A stretch of DNA of 64,000 bases from Microcebus murinus (taxonomy: Eukaryota > Chordata > Mammalia > Primates > Cheirogaleidae): the NCBI RefSeq assembly GCF_040939455.1, contig NC_134111.1, positions 55,260,501 to 55,324,500 of the forward strand, in the 5' to 3' direction. Shown one piece after another: positions 48,905 through 61,084 of the stretch. Each line of letters opens with the position of its first letter. The first letter of the stretch is position 1. Under the pieces are notes generated by a model. It did not search any database, was not told the origin of the DNA, and saw only the letters and a list, made by a program, of their open reading frames with translations. The translations under genes were made by a program, and so were the position numbers.

Positions 48905-51220
48905 CTGTGGAAAGAGTTTGGGGTATGTGGTCAGTTGCAATGCTGGACATTGTTACTCTTACAGAGTAAGCCAGAGCTGACTCCATGCCTTCTTTAAGTA
49001 ACTGCACTCAGTGTAAACGCTGGTCTCTTGAGTGCTCGATATCTCCATGAAAGTGAATCTGAGGTGTACAATGAAGCAGTCTATCTTCAAGGCTGGTCTT
49101 GACCTATATTCCAACTAGGTCTCATTAACGTTCAGAGTTCTTCCAGACATCAATCTGATGCCCTGGCAATGGCTTTTTCCTCTTCCTCTTTGCCCTTTTT
49201 CCCTCCCCTCGAAAAACTCAATCAGGAAAGTATCAAACCCAAGAAAGAAGCCCAGTCAAGGAGAGTTCATGGTTAAAATGGAGAAGTTACAAAGGATGAA
49301 AGCATTAGAGGATGGAAGCATTAGTTAAAAGTATTGAAACACAATAAAAATGTCATTTTTTCCCCTAAGAGACAGAAGGAAATTAATGCATTTGGTAACC
49401 AATGCCTCTATTTGTCTCTCTCTGTTTTCCCCTAAAATTGCCTGTTAAACTCTAAGACACTTCTAATTATCAAAGGATTTAGTACACTGTGAGTGTTGTC
49501 AAAGTCTGAATTCTGAAAGAATTTTTCATCAGTTTGTTTAATTTGCACAAAATATTGGTACATTATTGAACATAAAGAATATGCTAAAATTTGGGAATCT
49601 GAGCCCTTAGTACAAAGCATTAAATTACATCATATTACAACTTTTCAATATATTTATTAATAAAAAGAAGAGAAAGTCCACAAGAAACACCATGTATTGT
49701 CTGTGGATATTAAATGGAAACCTCACATACAAGCCTACATTTCAATGCTAACAGTAAACATCTGTTATTACCTCAAAATTAAGAGTATAGTTTTCATGCT
49801 AAAAGTTTTGAATTTCATAATATGTGTCTTCTAGCATATGATAACTTATCTTCCTGGTGGGAAAGTTAGGTGTTTTTAAAAATATAAGCATGCTTTCGAA
49901 TTACAGCTTCTTTTTGTTGTTTGCTTGTTTCATGCTAAATGGGAACATAAACTAAGGGTTTTCAAAATTATTGAGGGTTTTTTTGTTAGACTTGTGTGTT
50001 TTGAAAGTTATTCCCTAAAACATCTGGTATAATTCTGGAAGTGAACTTTGGAAAGAATAAGCAGTTAATAAATAATAATAAAATAAATAATAATAAACTT
50101 AATAGATTAAGTTTATTAGAATATACTTACTCCACTGGTAGCAGGCAACAGAACTAAACTGGCTTTGAAGGTTAACTGTATTATATCAATTTCTATTGCA
50201 TGTAGAAATTCCTAACACTTCTTGAATGGAAATGGAATGAAACTGGAAGCTGCTGTGCCCACAATTCCCTTATTCTGTGGAAAGTGTGACCAATTTTAGA
50301 ACTGTTCAGGGAGAAGGATATAGCACCAGTATATGTCTAATTGTGGGGACAAGAATAACTCTATTTTAGGTGCTAATCTGCCATGAGACTCCTCACTAAC
50401 CTCAAGTCCGGGAATGCCTCCAAGATGTCTAGTTTATGTATTACTCCTTAGGTGCCTTTCCTCCAAAACAACCCTTGATGTTGTTGCATACATCATAGAC
50501 TGTGATGTCCATAGCATTGCACCCACACAATCCTTCCAAAGCACATATTCTTTGTCCCCAAGATATATGCCCTTAGTCTGGGGGTTGCAGTGCAGAGATC
50601 TACTTGTCTTGTGGCCACCCAAGACCATGCTTCTGTCCATAAGTTCCCCTAATAAAAGACCCTTTTACCAACAAACTGGATTTGTCTGCCTCATTCTTTG
50701 ATTTCTCTGCTCCTTTTGGTACTTGGGGCTACTTTGCATATATGACCCTTCCAGGGAACACTAATTACTGAATGTTTTTTCTTTCCTTTGCATTTATGTC
50801 ATGTGCAAAAACACAGACATAAACATACAGACATACTGGGAAAGTTTGTACTAGGAGTTAGGGGGTCTGAGTTTTATGACCCTGCTATAAATAACTTTGT
50901 GACCTTCCTCAAGTCATTTTTTCTCTCTCTCTCTTACAATTTCCACAAGGTAAGATAAAAGAGTTTTATTGGTTAGTACCTCAGATCCCTCCAGCTTCAA
51001 AAGTCATTGGTTCTTTGAGCTTAATAAATATTTGTTCAAGTTCTGATTAATGTTGATTCATTAGGAGTCTATGCTTAAGAGATTATACGAGAGTTATGAA
51101 CAGAGTGTGATGAGTCCCGAATGTAAAACTAAGGAGCACATAAAAAAGATATGAGTGTATTTTAAAGCAAATTTCTGTTTCTTTATACAAGAAGTTTGAA
51201 CTATTTAGGCAATGGCTTAC
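48905..51220 (-). other. PDE11A: PDE11A intron, complete, 2.3 kb
   Basis: Intron with GTAAGC donor and CCACAG acceptor on the minus strand. It contains a probable solo LTR near 50250-50755. The stretch 49000-50250 is AT-rich and shows nothing I recognise. Confidence 0.9.
50250..50755 (+). repeat. Probable solo LTR (ERV1-like)
   Basis: Contains 'aataactctattttaggtgctaatctgccatgag', a TATA-like CTAATAAAAGACCCTTTTAC at about 50650 and downstream 'ttgtctgcctcattctttgatttctctgctcc', an arrangement usual in ERV LTRs. Ends are not clear and the family is not named. No viral genes attached. Confidence 0.45.
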
Positions 51221-51296
51221 CAATTATTTGGTGGTTGCTATTCCAAATAGGGACACAGAGAACAGACCTTATGTGAAAACCAGATATCTGTTCCAC
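51221..51296 (-). CDS. PDE11A: PDE11A internal exon, GAF-B domain (first of four in window)
   Basis: This 76-base exon reads, on the minus strand, VEQISGFHIRSVLCVPIWNS followed by NHQII and the first base of a glycine codon. It matches the GAF-B domain of phosphodiesterase 11A, which hydrolyses cAMP and cGMP in the cytosol and works as a dimer held partly by GAF-B. The segment covers the strand carrying the SVLCVPI core of the GAF fold. By my recollection of the human long isoform it is roughly residues 501-526. The acceptor is a pyrimidine-rich tract ending in CCCCAG and the donor is ATTG|GTAAGC, leaving phase 1, which joins exactly to the next exon. The first two residues are Val-Glu where I recall Ala-Asp in human. 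The identification rests on strong residue identity plus three further collinear exons. Confidence 0.95.
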
Positions 51297-52279
51297 CTGG
51301 GGATATAAGAAAGAAATTAATCAAAATTAAACATTAACTATCCATGTCTGATTTACAGCTTACCATTCTTCATAATAGATATTCAAAAATAATGTTTAAA
51401 AGGTTATGTTATACATTGTAATCTAGTTTTTAAAATGCATATACTCACTCACCTGCCTCCTTTCATTTATTAATAAAATATCACAATGAACATCCCAAGG
51501 AAATCAAAACCAAACCATGTATTAATAAACCAAAACATCCCCAAACCAACACCATCACCCCTAATCTCTGCAGCCACAGAGAGCTGGATATAAAACTATC
51601 TTGATCACACTCACACCAACAGATGAGAATTCTGGCAACTGTTTCTGTTCTGAGTATTTAAAGCATTTTAATTAAACCAGTGGTCAATATTTGTCTTAGG
51701 ACACACCTGTTAGTAAAAATGTTTGCACCTATAATGCTGCCATATGTACACTTACTTTGAATATTCTATATTTGTACTGTTAGTAAATTATTATGTATGT
51801 TGTAAAATCATATATACCAAAAAATAAAAATGGGAAAATATAAGATAAATGTAGAGGCTTGAAGATATTTCTGTACCCTAACAGATGTAAGGAGGTGATA
51901 GATTTAAAATAAGGAAGAATAATTATCAACAGTAAACATCATTTAGTTAACAAGCTCCACTTAATATTAAAAACAATAGTCCATGTTTAAATGGTTAGAG
52001 AGGAGCAGCTAAGACTGAAAGGGTCTCAGGGAGTTAATATGACCTAGATTTCCAGGGAAGAGTCAACCTGTCATCCTAATACTATAGGATAAAAAAAAGA
52101 TCTCAAGATTTTGGATAATGATTATTGAGATAAAAAGATATTTTAAAGTATTCTTTGTTGAAGTTAAATGTTCCATATTTTAAACATTTGAAATTGGAAG
52201 TTAATTTACACATCTAAAATTTGTATTTGGATATCTTTATTTTTGGCTTTCCTCTTTGAGAAATTAATTTTCCAGATGT
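51297..52279. other. AT-rich intronic sequence, nothing recognised
   Basis: Immediately upstream of the first visible PDE11A exon in transcription order. Only the polypyrimidine tract next to the exon (51297-51325) is functionally interpretable. Confidence 0.5.
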
Positions 52280-54470
52280 CTTCTATTGGTTGTTAGTTTC
52301 TCTTTTCAGTATTTTTTGTTACTTTAACATATGTAGAAAGGTGCAAATATCCGAAGTATACAGCTCAATGGATTTTCATAAAGTGAACATACCTATGCAA
52401 CCATCACCAGGATCAAGAAATAGAATATTATCACCACCCTGGAAGCCACCTCCATGCCCCTTCCCTCCTCCCAAAAGACAACCACTATACTGACTTCTAC
52501 AACATATACTCATTTCCTTGTTTTTAATTTTATATAAAAGGAGTCACCAAATGTGTATTCTTCTGTGTCTGGCTTCTTTTGCATTATATTAGATTTCTGA
52601 GATTTACTTATTTTGGTCATTTTCATGGCAGCATTATTCTAAAACATGAACGTAACACTGATAATTCATTCTATACTCAATGAACTTTGGCTTGTTTCTA
52701 GTTTGGAGCAATTACAGATCATGCAATTATCAATATTCTCACACATTTTTAGTACACATATGCATTTCTGTTGGGTATATACCTATAATAGAATTGCTGG
52801 GTTTTTTACCTGTTCAGCTTGAATAGAGATATTTAAGAAGTTTTCCAAAGTAGTTGTCCTCTCCAACCAGAATTGTATGAGAGTTCTAGTTGCTTTACTT
52901 TGTCAGTAATACTTGATATTGTCAGGCTTTTTTTTTTTTTAACATTAACAATTCTGGTAGATACATAGCAGTATCTCCTTGTGAAAGTAATTTGATTATC
53001 TCCGACGACTAGTATGACCATACACCCTGGTTTGTCTGTTTTGCTGATAGAATTATTAATAATATGGCTTTTTACTCTCAAAAGTGTTCCAGTGGGACAA
53101 CAAATTTATGGTTTCCCCACTGATGATTAATGAAGTTCAATAACTTTTCATATAATAATTGTCTATTTTGATATCTCTTTCATGAAGTACATGCTCAGAA
53201 CTTTGGCTATTTTTCCTATTGGTTTATTTGACTTTTTAAAATTGGTTTGTGAAAGTTTTTCCTATATTCTGGAGAAGAGCCCTTTGCCAGGTATATGCAT
53301 TACAAATATTTTTCTTACTGTATGGCTTACTTTTCCACTCTCTTAATAGCATCTTTTGATTCAGAGGTTCCTAATATGATACAGTCAAATATCTCAATCT
53401 TTTAATTTGTGGTTAGTATTTTATTGGTCTTGTTTAAGAAATCTTTCTATACTCCTAGCTCATAAAGATATTCTCTTATTATTTTCCTAGAGTCTTTATT
53501 GTTTTAACTTTCACTTTTAAATTTATAATCCAACTGAAAATGATTTTCATGTATAATATGAGCTAGGAGTCAAGATTTCTTTTTTTAAAACTAAAGGTAA
53601 GATCTGCAGCAAGATTCTTTTAAAAAAAAAAAAGAATATCCAATTGACCCAGCACCATTTTGAGGGAAAACAATGCCTCTCCCCAACACTCTATAGTTCT
53701 ACCTTTTCTGTTAACCCATTGTCCATATATGTTCGGATCTGTTTCTGGACTCTCTGTTCTACTCCCTTGATCTAGTTATCTATCCTTACGACAATACCAT
53801 TCTGCCTTTACAAATATAGTCTTATAATAAGTCTCAATATCTGATAGTGTAAATCTTCTTAGTTCTGTCTTGACCATTTTTGGCCCTTGGCATTTCCATA
53901 TAAATTTTAGAATCAACTTGAAGTTTATACACATACACATACACTACTGGCATTTTTGCTGGGATTATGTTAAATTTATTGATAAATTTGGGGGATAACT
54001 GACATCTTTATAAAACCGAGTCTTTATAAACATCCCTAACTTTATTTAAGGCTCTTAAAATTTGTCTAAGCAAACTTTTATAGTTTTACATGTGGGGTCT
54101 TACACACAATTTGCTATATTTGTACCTTTGTGTTTAAAACTTCATGCTATTGTAAATAGTATTAGTGTTTTATTTTCTAATGCCTGTAATTGGTACATAA
54201 GAATAACTGATTTTTGTATTTTGAAACTGTATTCATCAATCTTGCTACATTCAATTATTAACTTTAAAGTGTTAAAGTGTAACTTTAACACTTTAACCTT
54301 TAACTTTAACCTGTAAAGTGTTATGGATTTTGTCATGTCCTCTTAATCTTCAATTCTTATAGCTTTTAATTATATGATTTTAGATTATGTAATTTTTCCT
54401 TTTTAGTTTGTTAATAGAGTGAATTACATTGATCGATATTTGAGAATTCCAGATGCAAAACAAAACACGG
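52280..54470 (-). repeat. L1M LINE, 2.2 kb antisense
   Basis: Reverse complement of an old L1: the 3' UTR block 'gaacatacctatgcaaccatcaccaggatcaagaaatagaat' first, then 'ttgggtatatacctataatagaattgctgg', 'ctggagaagagccctttgccaggtatatgcattacaaatat', 'tccaattgacccagcaccatttt' and 'cccttgatctagttatctatcc', moving back into ORF2. Frames are heavily broken. A run of A at 53620-53632 sits inside it. Confidence 0.9.
54264..54296. other. Perfect hairpin, 15-base arms
   Basis: The arm TTAAAGTGTTAAAGT (54264-54278) is followed by GTA and then its exact reverse complement (54282-54296). Related AACTTTA and TTAACTTTAACC units continue to 54325, so it probably grew by local duplication in both orientations inside L1M-derived DNA. 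Confidence 0.9.
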
Positions 54471-54479
54471 GCATACATC

Positions 54480-54636
54480 ATTCATCCAGTGCTCTCTTCC
54501 AACAAATATTTACTTCCTTATATGTGCCAAACACATTGCTGAGTGTTGAGGATATAAAAATGAATTCAGTCATTACCCTTGAGGTCCTCACAGTCTAGTA
54601 AAGATATAAATAGTTAAGATAAAAATAAGTGTTCAA
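54480..54636 (+). repeat. Ancient repeat fragment, split by Alu
   Basis: 'ccaacaaatatttacttccttatatgtgccaaacacattgctgagtgttgaggatataaaaatgaattcag' and 'cttgaggtcctcacagtctagtaaag' match the 5' block of the recurrent ancient repeat; it continues after the Alu from about 54964. Confidence 0.6.
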
Positions 54637-54963
54637 AGGCCGGGCGCGGTGGCTTACCCCTGTAATCCTAGCACTCTGGGAGGCCGAGGCGAGCGGATTG
54701 CTCAAGGTCAGGAGTTCGAAACCAGCCTGAGCAAGAGCGAGACCCCGTCTCTACTAAAAATAGAAAGAAATTAATTGGCCAACTAATATATATATAGAAA
54801 AAACTAGCCGGGCATGGTGGCGCATGCCTGTAGTCCCAGCTACTCAGGAGGCTGAGGCAGTAGGATCACTTGAACCCAGGAGTTTGAGGTTGCTGTGAGC
54901 TAGGCTGATGCCATGGCACTCATTCTAGCCTGGGCAAAGTGAGACACTGTCTCAAAAAAAAAA
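54637..54963 (+). mobile_element. Lemur-type Alu SINE with perfect target duplication
   Basis: Starts AGGCCGGGCGCGGTGGCTTA and ends in an A-run after 'gtgagacactgtctc'. Carries the strepsirrhine block (GAAATTAATTGGCCAACTAA) between the arms and the 'gctcaaggtcaggagttcgaaaccagcctgagcaagagcg' left arm. Identical 16-base direct repeats AAAAATAAGTGTTCAA flank it (54621-54636 and 54964-54979). Opposite in orientation to the Alu at 15109. Confidence 0.96.
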
Positions 54964-55089
54964 AAAAATAAGTGTTCAAGTAGAGGACTTTGAAACACTA
55001 TAGGCAAGACATCAACTGATTCTGGTTAGAACAATCAGGAGCAGCTTGAGACCCTATAAAGTGGATCTTCAAAGATGATGATGATGATG

Positions 55090-55260
55090 ATAAGCTAACA
55101 TTTATTGAATTCTCACTATGTGTCAGGCACCCAGCCTGCACGCATTATTTTATATACTTTCTACAACCATATGAAGTAGGTACTGTTACCATCATCTCTT
55201 ATCAGATGAGACTTAGAGAGATTAACTGCCTTGAATGGGAGAGACTGGTTCAAAAGAGGC
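55090..55260 (-). repeat. MIR SINE
   Basis: 'taacatttattgaattctcactatgtgtcaggcac', 'gaagtaggtactgttaccatcatctcttatcagatgagacttagagagattaactgcc' are MIR in reverse complement. A short GAT run (55075-55090) precedes it. Confidence 0.8.
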
Positions 55261-56214
55261 CAGACAATAGCAAACACATCCATCAAAGTTATCTTCCAAA
55301 AGAACAAAGTGGTTTTCTTCTTCTCCCTAAGGATAAAATCTGAATTAAGGCAATGCCAGTAAGCATGAAGAGAAGAAGAAAGCCAATTTGAGTGAGGTTT
55401 GGGAGGTGTAACCTACAGGCTTGGGCTAGCCTCAGCAGCACTAGAATGGCTGGATCTGTTTTGTTTTGCTAAGGGAAGATCACATACCATCGTACAGATG
55501 ATCTTGGTCTGAACCAGCACTGAGCAGTAAGTACAATTGTCTCTGCCAAGTCTGAGACAATAACCCCTGTCTAACCTCTCCTAGAACTTCTGAAGCAGTA
55601 GAGCATCAGGTCACAATAGGCAGTAAGAAAAGGAACACACAGTAAGACAGACAGCTCCAGAGGCTTGTGGTGAGAAAAACAAGCCTTAGGCTGTTTGCCA
55701 TGAAATAAAAGAGAATTTTGTTTACTCATAATTTTTAAAGGACTGCATTTCCACAAAAGAATTTTTTTTATTTTGGGGAGGTGGAGGTACGCAATTTTCC
55801 CATCCCTATGAAGGATAACATTGAGGTTTCTGGTTTGAGTAAGGGTGGGAGTAAGGGTTGAGTAAGGGTTCCTTGAAGTGGGAAATACAAGAGATTTGAG
55901 GGCAACGATATTGAGTTCAAATGGACACACATTAAAATTGAGTAGGGCTAGAGATAGTAATCTTGGAGTCATCAGCCCTCTGTGTTAATTACATGGGTAA
56001 AATCACCAAGGCAGAACTTGTCCAACAAAAGGATTAAGAATTGAACCTTGGGGGACACAATGTTTAGTGCTGGAAGAAGGTGACATCATTGACAGGGATG
56101 GAAAAGAACTCCCAAAGCTCATGCTCTTAACCTCTAGGCTTTGCTGTATCTCTAATGTTTGAACAGATCATGCAACCTTCCAGGAAATGGGTCTATTGAT
56201 GTGTAGCCAGAGCC

Positions 56215-56635
56215 TAAAAAGTACAAATACCCTTTGACTTCTCAATTTTGTGTCTAGGAATTTATTCCATGGGAATTATTAAAGCTATGACAAAAGTTTA
56301 CATACAAAAGTGTGAATCATAGCATTATTTATCACAGTCATATATTAGAAATAACATGAATATTCAACTACAGGGGTTAAGTAAATCATAGCACATCCAT
56401 ACAACGGAATATTATGCATCCAATTAAAATCATGCTATAGAATACTGATAGGGAAAATGGTTAATATGTTAAGTGATAATAGTGTGGGAGTACAAATGCA
56501 TACTATATACATTGAAAAATCCTGGAAAAACTATAACCATCATAGTCCCCTTTGAATTGCTTGCCTATGGCAGTTTTAAAATTATTGTTCCTATTTTCTA
56601 AATTTTAGATAATGAACACAAATTATTTTTCCACA
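56215..56635 (+). repeat. Old L1-type LINE 3' end
   Basis: 'ctaggaatttattccatgggaattattaaag', 'catagcattatttatcacagtcatatattagaaataacatgaatattcaactacaggggttaagtaaatcatagcacatccatacaacggaatattatgcatcc' and 'tctaaattttagataatgaacac' follow the 3' end of an old L1M. Confidence 0.75.
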
Positions 56636-57586
56636 AGGAGAAAAGTAATTTTCTAAATAGGATAAGGATGGATAATAGGTTATTGAATGTAGCAACACAA
56701 TAGGACAATTGAAGGCAAAGATGGTTGAGGGAAGAAGGGATGGGATCAGGAATAAAAGCAAGGGGTTCATCCTGGAGGAGAGGAAGGTCATACTGAGAAA
56801 GCAGAGCTGCATCAACCTAAAGCTAGAGCCTTGTGTGGGCTGAGTGTGGGAGGAGAGGTGAGGCACCAGAGAATGTTGAGAGTGTCTCTAAATTGTTCCT
56901 TCTGTGGCGAGGGAAGGAGGCGAGGCTAGCTCTAAGCAGCTAAGAGAACAGGAAGAAGGGCTGGTGATGCTCAGCATGCTTGATGAGTCTGACAAAGTGG
57001 GAGAGGAGGACAAGGAAGGATGGCAGAGTGTGATGGGAGTGAATCTTTTTATTTTTAATATCATTAAGGTAATTCCCTAATTGCCTGTTTGCAGCAGTGG
57101 CTATTGTTTCTGGAAAGTTGCACTGGTCTGGGTGGGTTTGTATGAGCATATGGAATAGCAAGGCCAGGGAACACATTTCATCTTCTGCAGGGAATGAAGG
57201 AGAAGGAGAAGAGAGATGAAGGAAGCACAGGATAGCTGAAGAACGAATCCCAAACAGGGAGAAAGAGGAATGAGAAAGTATGAAGGAAGGAATCGTCTTT
57301 GTTCATCAGATAACTCCAACTCCCCAGATAGAATCAGTCAATGGAGCTCCAAAATGCCCATCAGCTGCACGACACCCACAAACATCCCCCAAACTCTCAA
57401 TGCCTCAACTTGATCATTGACGTTTGTCTCCTGCACACCAAAATGGTGACACTGGTTATATCTAGATTTTGGTGGCATCTTTTCTTTTTCCAGGTTATGT
57501 TACGAGAGTGTGTGTTTGAAAGGGTTTCAAAATTTGTAAAGTGCTTTACAAACACAAATATTACTGATATTGAAAAGAATATCTGC

Positions 57587-57684
57587 TTGAAGCTCTGACT
57601 CAAGGGGGGAGGGGGGCATGGGCAATACACATAACCTTAACATTTGTACCCCCATAATATGCTGAAATAAAAAAAAAAGAAAAA
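57587..57684 (+). mobile_element. Very short young L1 insertion (3' tail only)
   Basis: About 98 bases: 'ttgaagctctgactcaaggggggaggggggcatggg', 'cataaccttaacatttgtacccccataatatgctgaaataa' and an A-rich tail, the same 3' end as the L1 at 22161. Near-identical direct repeats flank it, GAAAAGAATATCTGC at 57572-57586 and AAAAGAATATCCGC at 57685-57698. Confidence 0.85.
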
Positions 57685-57698
57685 AAAAGAATATCCGC

Positions 57699-59999
57699 CA
57701 AAGATATCTGTCCCATTATTCTGCAGGGTCCCCGCTCGATCATGCTTGGTTTAAAATTCATGCCATTAGGGTCTTGAAAGTTAGACCATGTTAGGCAAAG
57801 CAGCCTTTCCAGGAGGCTGCAGTTAAAATAAATATATTATCTGGGAGTGCCTTGTTCTTTCCAATTAAAGATATATCTACTTAAAAACTATACCTAGTTT
57901 CTGCCCTCATGAGGTCTTTCCTGTTAATGGAGCTAATTAAAAATGGTGTAGCTCTTGGAGCCATCAAACCATACTTGTCTTATTTTCCAGCCTCTCAAAG
58001 GCAGTCAAAAGAAATGTTAAGTAAATGATAATAATGTAATGCTATTAATTAATGTGCAGTATGTTTCTTTTCTCTAGAAAGGTATGTACAACTTTTATAA
58101 TACTCTACAGCAATGCTTTATCCCCAAAGGCTAATCTACTGGTGATACATTCTAGTACTAGGACAAGCTGAGGGAGCCAGTGTTCCAAGTCAGTTTCTGA
58201 TTTCCCTGAAATAATAATAGAGAGGAAGTTTATTTTTGCCAACTTTACCTGCACATAGGATCCATGCTAATGGCTTCTAGAACACTGCCTATACATGAGC
58301 CCTTACATTCCTCACAAAAATAACTGGCCTTTGTGCTTAGCACTGAGGCACTGTCTCCACTGCCTACGCAGCAAAGTCTGTTGGATTCTTAGAACCCTGG
58401 GACTCATATTTGCGTTCACTACTCACAGCTGCCCCACTATGGTTCAAGTCTCAGTAATTCCCCCTCCCTACTGTGTTGCGAATAGAATATAGAGGGGAAG
58501 GGTGGAAGCAGAGAGACCTTTCCTGCCCTTCTTGGTCATCTGCAGTTCTTATGGCCACTATCCAATCTTCCCTACCAGGGAAGTAGGGAAGGCTCTCAGG
58601 AAAGGCTCTCAAACTGGTTCACACTAAGTGTAAGCAACTGAGAGAAGATTGCCAGTAGCAAATGCACTTCGGCCAATCCACAGAGCTTTATCTCCTAATG
58701 ATTTCAATTTTGCACATTTCCCTTTGTCACAGAAGCATAACTTATAGACCAGAAGGTGTTACAGAGAATAGGAAATGACCTGTCCTGCCAGATTAGTGCT
58801 TGGCGTCCACCGAGTGGGATTGCAGGAGTGCTCACCAGGAAGAATTGGCAGGCGGAATGTGCTTTACTGCACTGCATCAGAGAGTCTCAGAGCCTGGAGC
58901 CCCATTATCCTTAAGTGCTACATGACAACGGTAAGTGCAATTGAGTTGTTTATTACAGGCTTTAAGAAAAATCCCAGAAAGAATTTTACGTGGAAGAACT
59001 ACATGGGACTAAAGAGCCAGACTTCAGGACATGACACCTTAGTGCTAACTGTGCAACTCTGCATTGGCCATCCATACATGGCAGAGGAGACCTTAGGTGC
59101 TGGTGGGCTTCTCACTACTCCTGAATTTGCAACGAATATGCGGTCCACCAAATCCATCCATGCAGAGAGGCCTGACTTACTTTCTAGTTATTTTCTGACA
59201 TTCCTTTTGCTGAACGAACCTTTCTATGTAAACATTGAGTCCAATTGTTCATTCCTATCGCAGGCAGAAAACAAATCCTACATGTGATGGCTATGAAAAT
59301 GCTCTCCATAACTATACAAATGGAAGGAAATACTAAATTAAGCAATAGAATATAATACCTTAGATTGACTAAATAATGGCTTGTTTTGCATTAGTGTATT
59401 TTTTTTAATGTGTCCTTTGAATCTAGTATAAAAAGAAGGGCAGAAAGCTCCACAGATAATGTACTAGAGTGCAACTAACTACAGGAAGGTGAATTCCAGA
59501 AGCACAGTGCCAGATGAAAGCAAGGCCAGAATAATTGTTTTATGGTGAAGGTATTTGTAAATAGAGCTTGCATTCCAAGAAGTCACCCGATACAAATGGC
59601 AGGTAATCTGCAAATGCAGTTTATGTACACGCCATTGGAATGATCTCACACAAAGCTTCTACTTGAAATAAAACCCAGGTAACACTCCATACTGGCAAAG
59701 GCAACAGAAAATAATCCATCTGAATTCCCTAAAACTGGTTTTGAACAATTGTTTCTAATTTTCAGAGGGTATACAATAACCTGGTAAAATATAATTTCAC
59801 ATAAGATATAAAGGGTCTAAAATTTTTAAATAGCTTTATAATTTTTCATGATTACAAAAATAATATGAACACATGAAAAAATGTAAAGCAAATAATAAAA
59901 TCAAAAGCTTTAGTGTATATAATATATATAATAATATATGGTACATTCATAAATAGCATGTAGAGAATACATTTAAAAATATTGAACAATATTCAACAA
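57699..59999. other. Intronic sequence, mostly unassigned
   Basis: Contains the 170-codon frame at 58775-59287 (separate entry) and a 45-base piece at about 58470-58520 ('gaatagaatatagaggggaagggtggaagcagagagacc') that repeats 60555-60598, so it is a fragment of the ancient repeat. Otherwise nothing recognised. Confidence 0.5.
58775..59287 (+). other. Unexplained 170-codon open reading frame, probably chance
   Basis: Translation begins MTCPARLVLGVHRVG and ends QAENKSYM. I recognise no domain or family. It lies on the strand opposite PDE11A. A splice-donor-like ACG|GTAAGTGC occurs within it at 58929-58937, which would argue against the whole frame being translated if it were used. Likely chance, listed because it is long for this composition. 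Confidence 0.15.
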
Positions 60000-60870
60000 T
60001 AATTCCTATTATGTACTAAACATTGTTCTAGGCCTTAGGGATACATCAATGAACAAAACCAACAAAATTCTTATCTTCATAGAGCTTATATTTTAGTGAT
60101 AGAAGACAGATGGTAAACAATATAAAAAACATATAAATAAATTATATGTTAGAAGGTGTTAGGACAAAGGGGGGAAAAGAGAGCAGGATTAGAGGGATAA
60201 GGAATACCACGGGTGCCAGGCCTCACTGCTGGGTGACATTTGAACAATGGCCTTAAAGAGGTGAGGATGTGAACCACACAGATATTGGGGAAAGAGTATT
60301 TCAGTTGAGGGAGTAGCCAGTGCGAAGGCCCTAAGGTGGTGTGCACGTGCCATATTCTAGGAACAGGGAGGGTAGTGTGGCTGGCACAGTATGAGTGAGG
60401 GCTGGGGGTAGACAATAGGGTGCCGGATGGTATAGGGGATTGTAAACCTCTGCAAGAATTGTGAGTTTGGTTTTTACTCTAGTGTAATAAAGAGACGTTG
60501 AAGAGTTTCTGAGCAGAGTTGTGATATGACTTAAAAGCCTCCGGCTATTGTGTTTTGAATAGAGTACAGAGGGGAAGGGTGGAAACAGAGAGACAGATTA
60601 AGAGGCTATGGCCAGGAAACAGCCCAGAGATGACGGTGGCTTGGACCTGGGTGGTAGCAGTTGAGTGGTGAGAAGTGGTCAGATTCTGGATGAATTATGG
60701 GATTAGACTATTAGACTACCTGATGAATTAGTTGTTCAACATGAGAGAAAGGGGAATCATACCTATAAAATATTTGGCTTAAGCATTGTGAAGGATTGAG
60801 TTGCCTCAACAGAGATAGGGAAACAGAGAGAGAAGCGGGCTTCGGGGGAGAGAAGATGTGAGCTCTGTTT
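60000..60870 (+). repeat. Longest copy of the ancient unnamed repeat
   Basis: Order: 'tgttctaggccttagggatacatcaatgaacaaaacc', 'gggtgacatttgaacaatggccttaaagaggtgagg', 'cagtgcgaaggccctaaggtgg', 'gtgtggctggcacagtatgagtgagg', 'tgagcagagttgtgatatgac', 'gagatgacggtggcttggacctgggtggtagcagt' and 'aagtggtcagattctggatg'. I know this text as a common old mammalian interspersed repeat, probably the 3' region of an ancient LINE, but cannot name the family with confidence. Confidence 0.7.
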
Positions 60871-61084
60871 AAGACATGTTAAGTTTGAAGTATCTATTAG
60901 AAAAATACGTGCATATCTAAAATATGTATCTATACCCACATATATTATTCTATACATACTTCTACACATTATTCTAAACATACTTCTCTGTGGCTTGCTT
61001 TTTTCCTTATATATATTTTAAAATATTCAAACATATAGATTGATCATGGGATAGAAACACTGTGTGGACTCAATTTTAGTCTTC

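Noticed and set aside
48825..49007. 60-codon minus-strand frame as a small gene
   Set aside because: It is the PDE11A exon at 48837-48904 read through into both introns.
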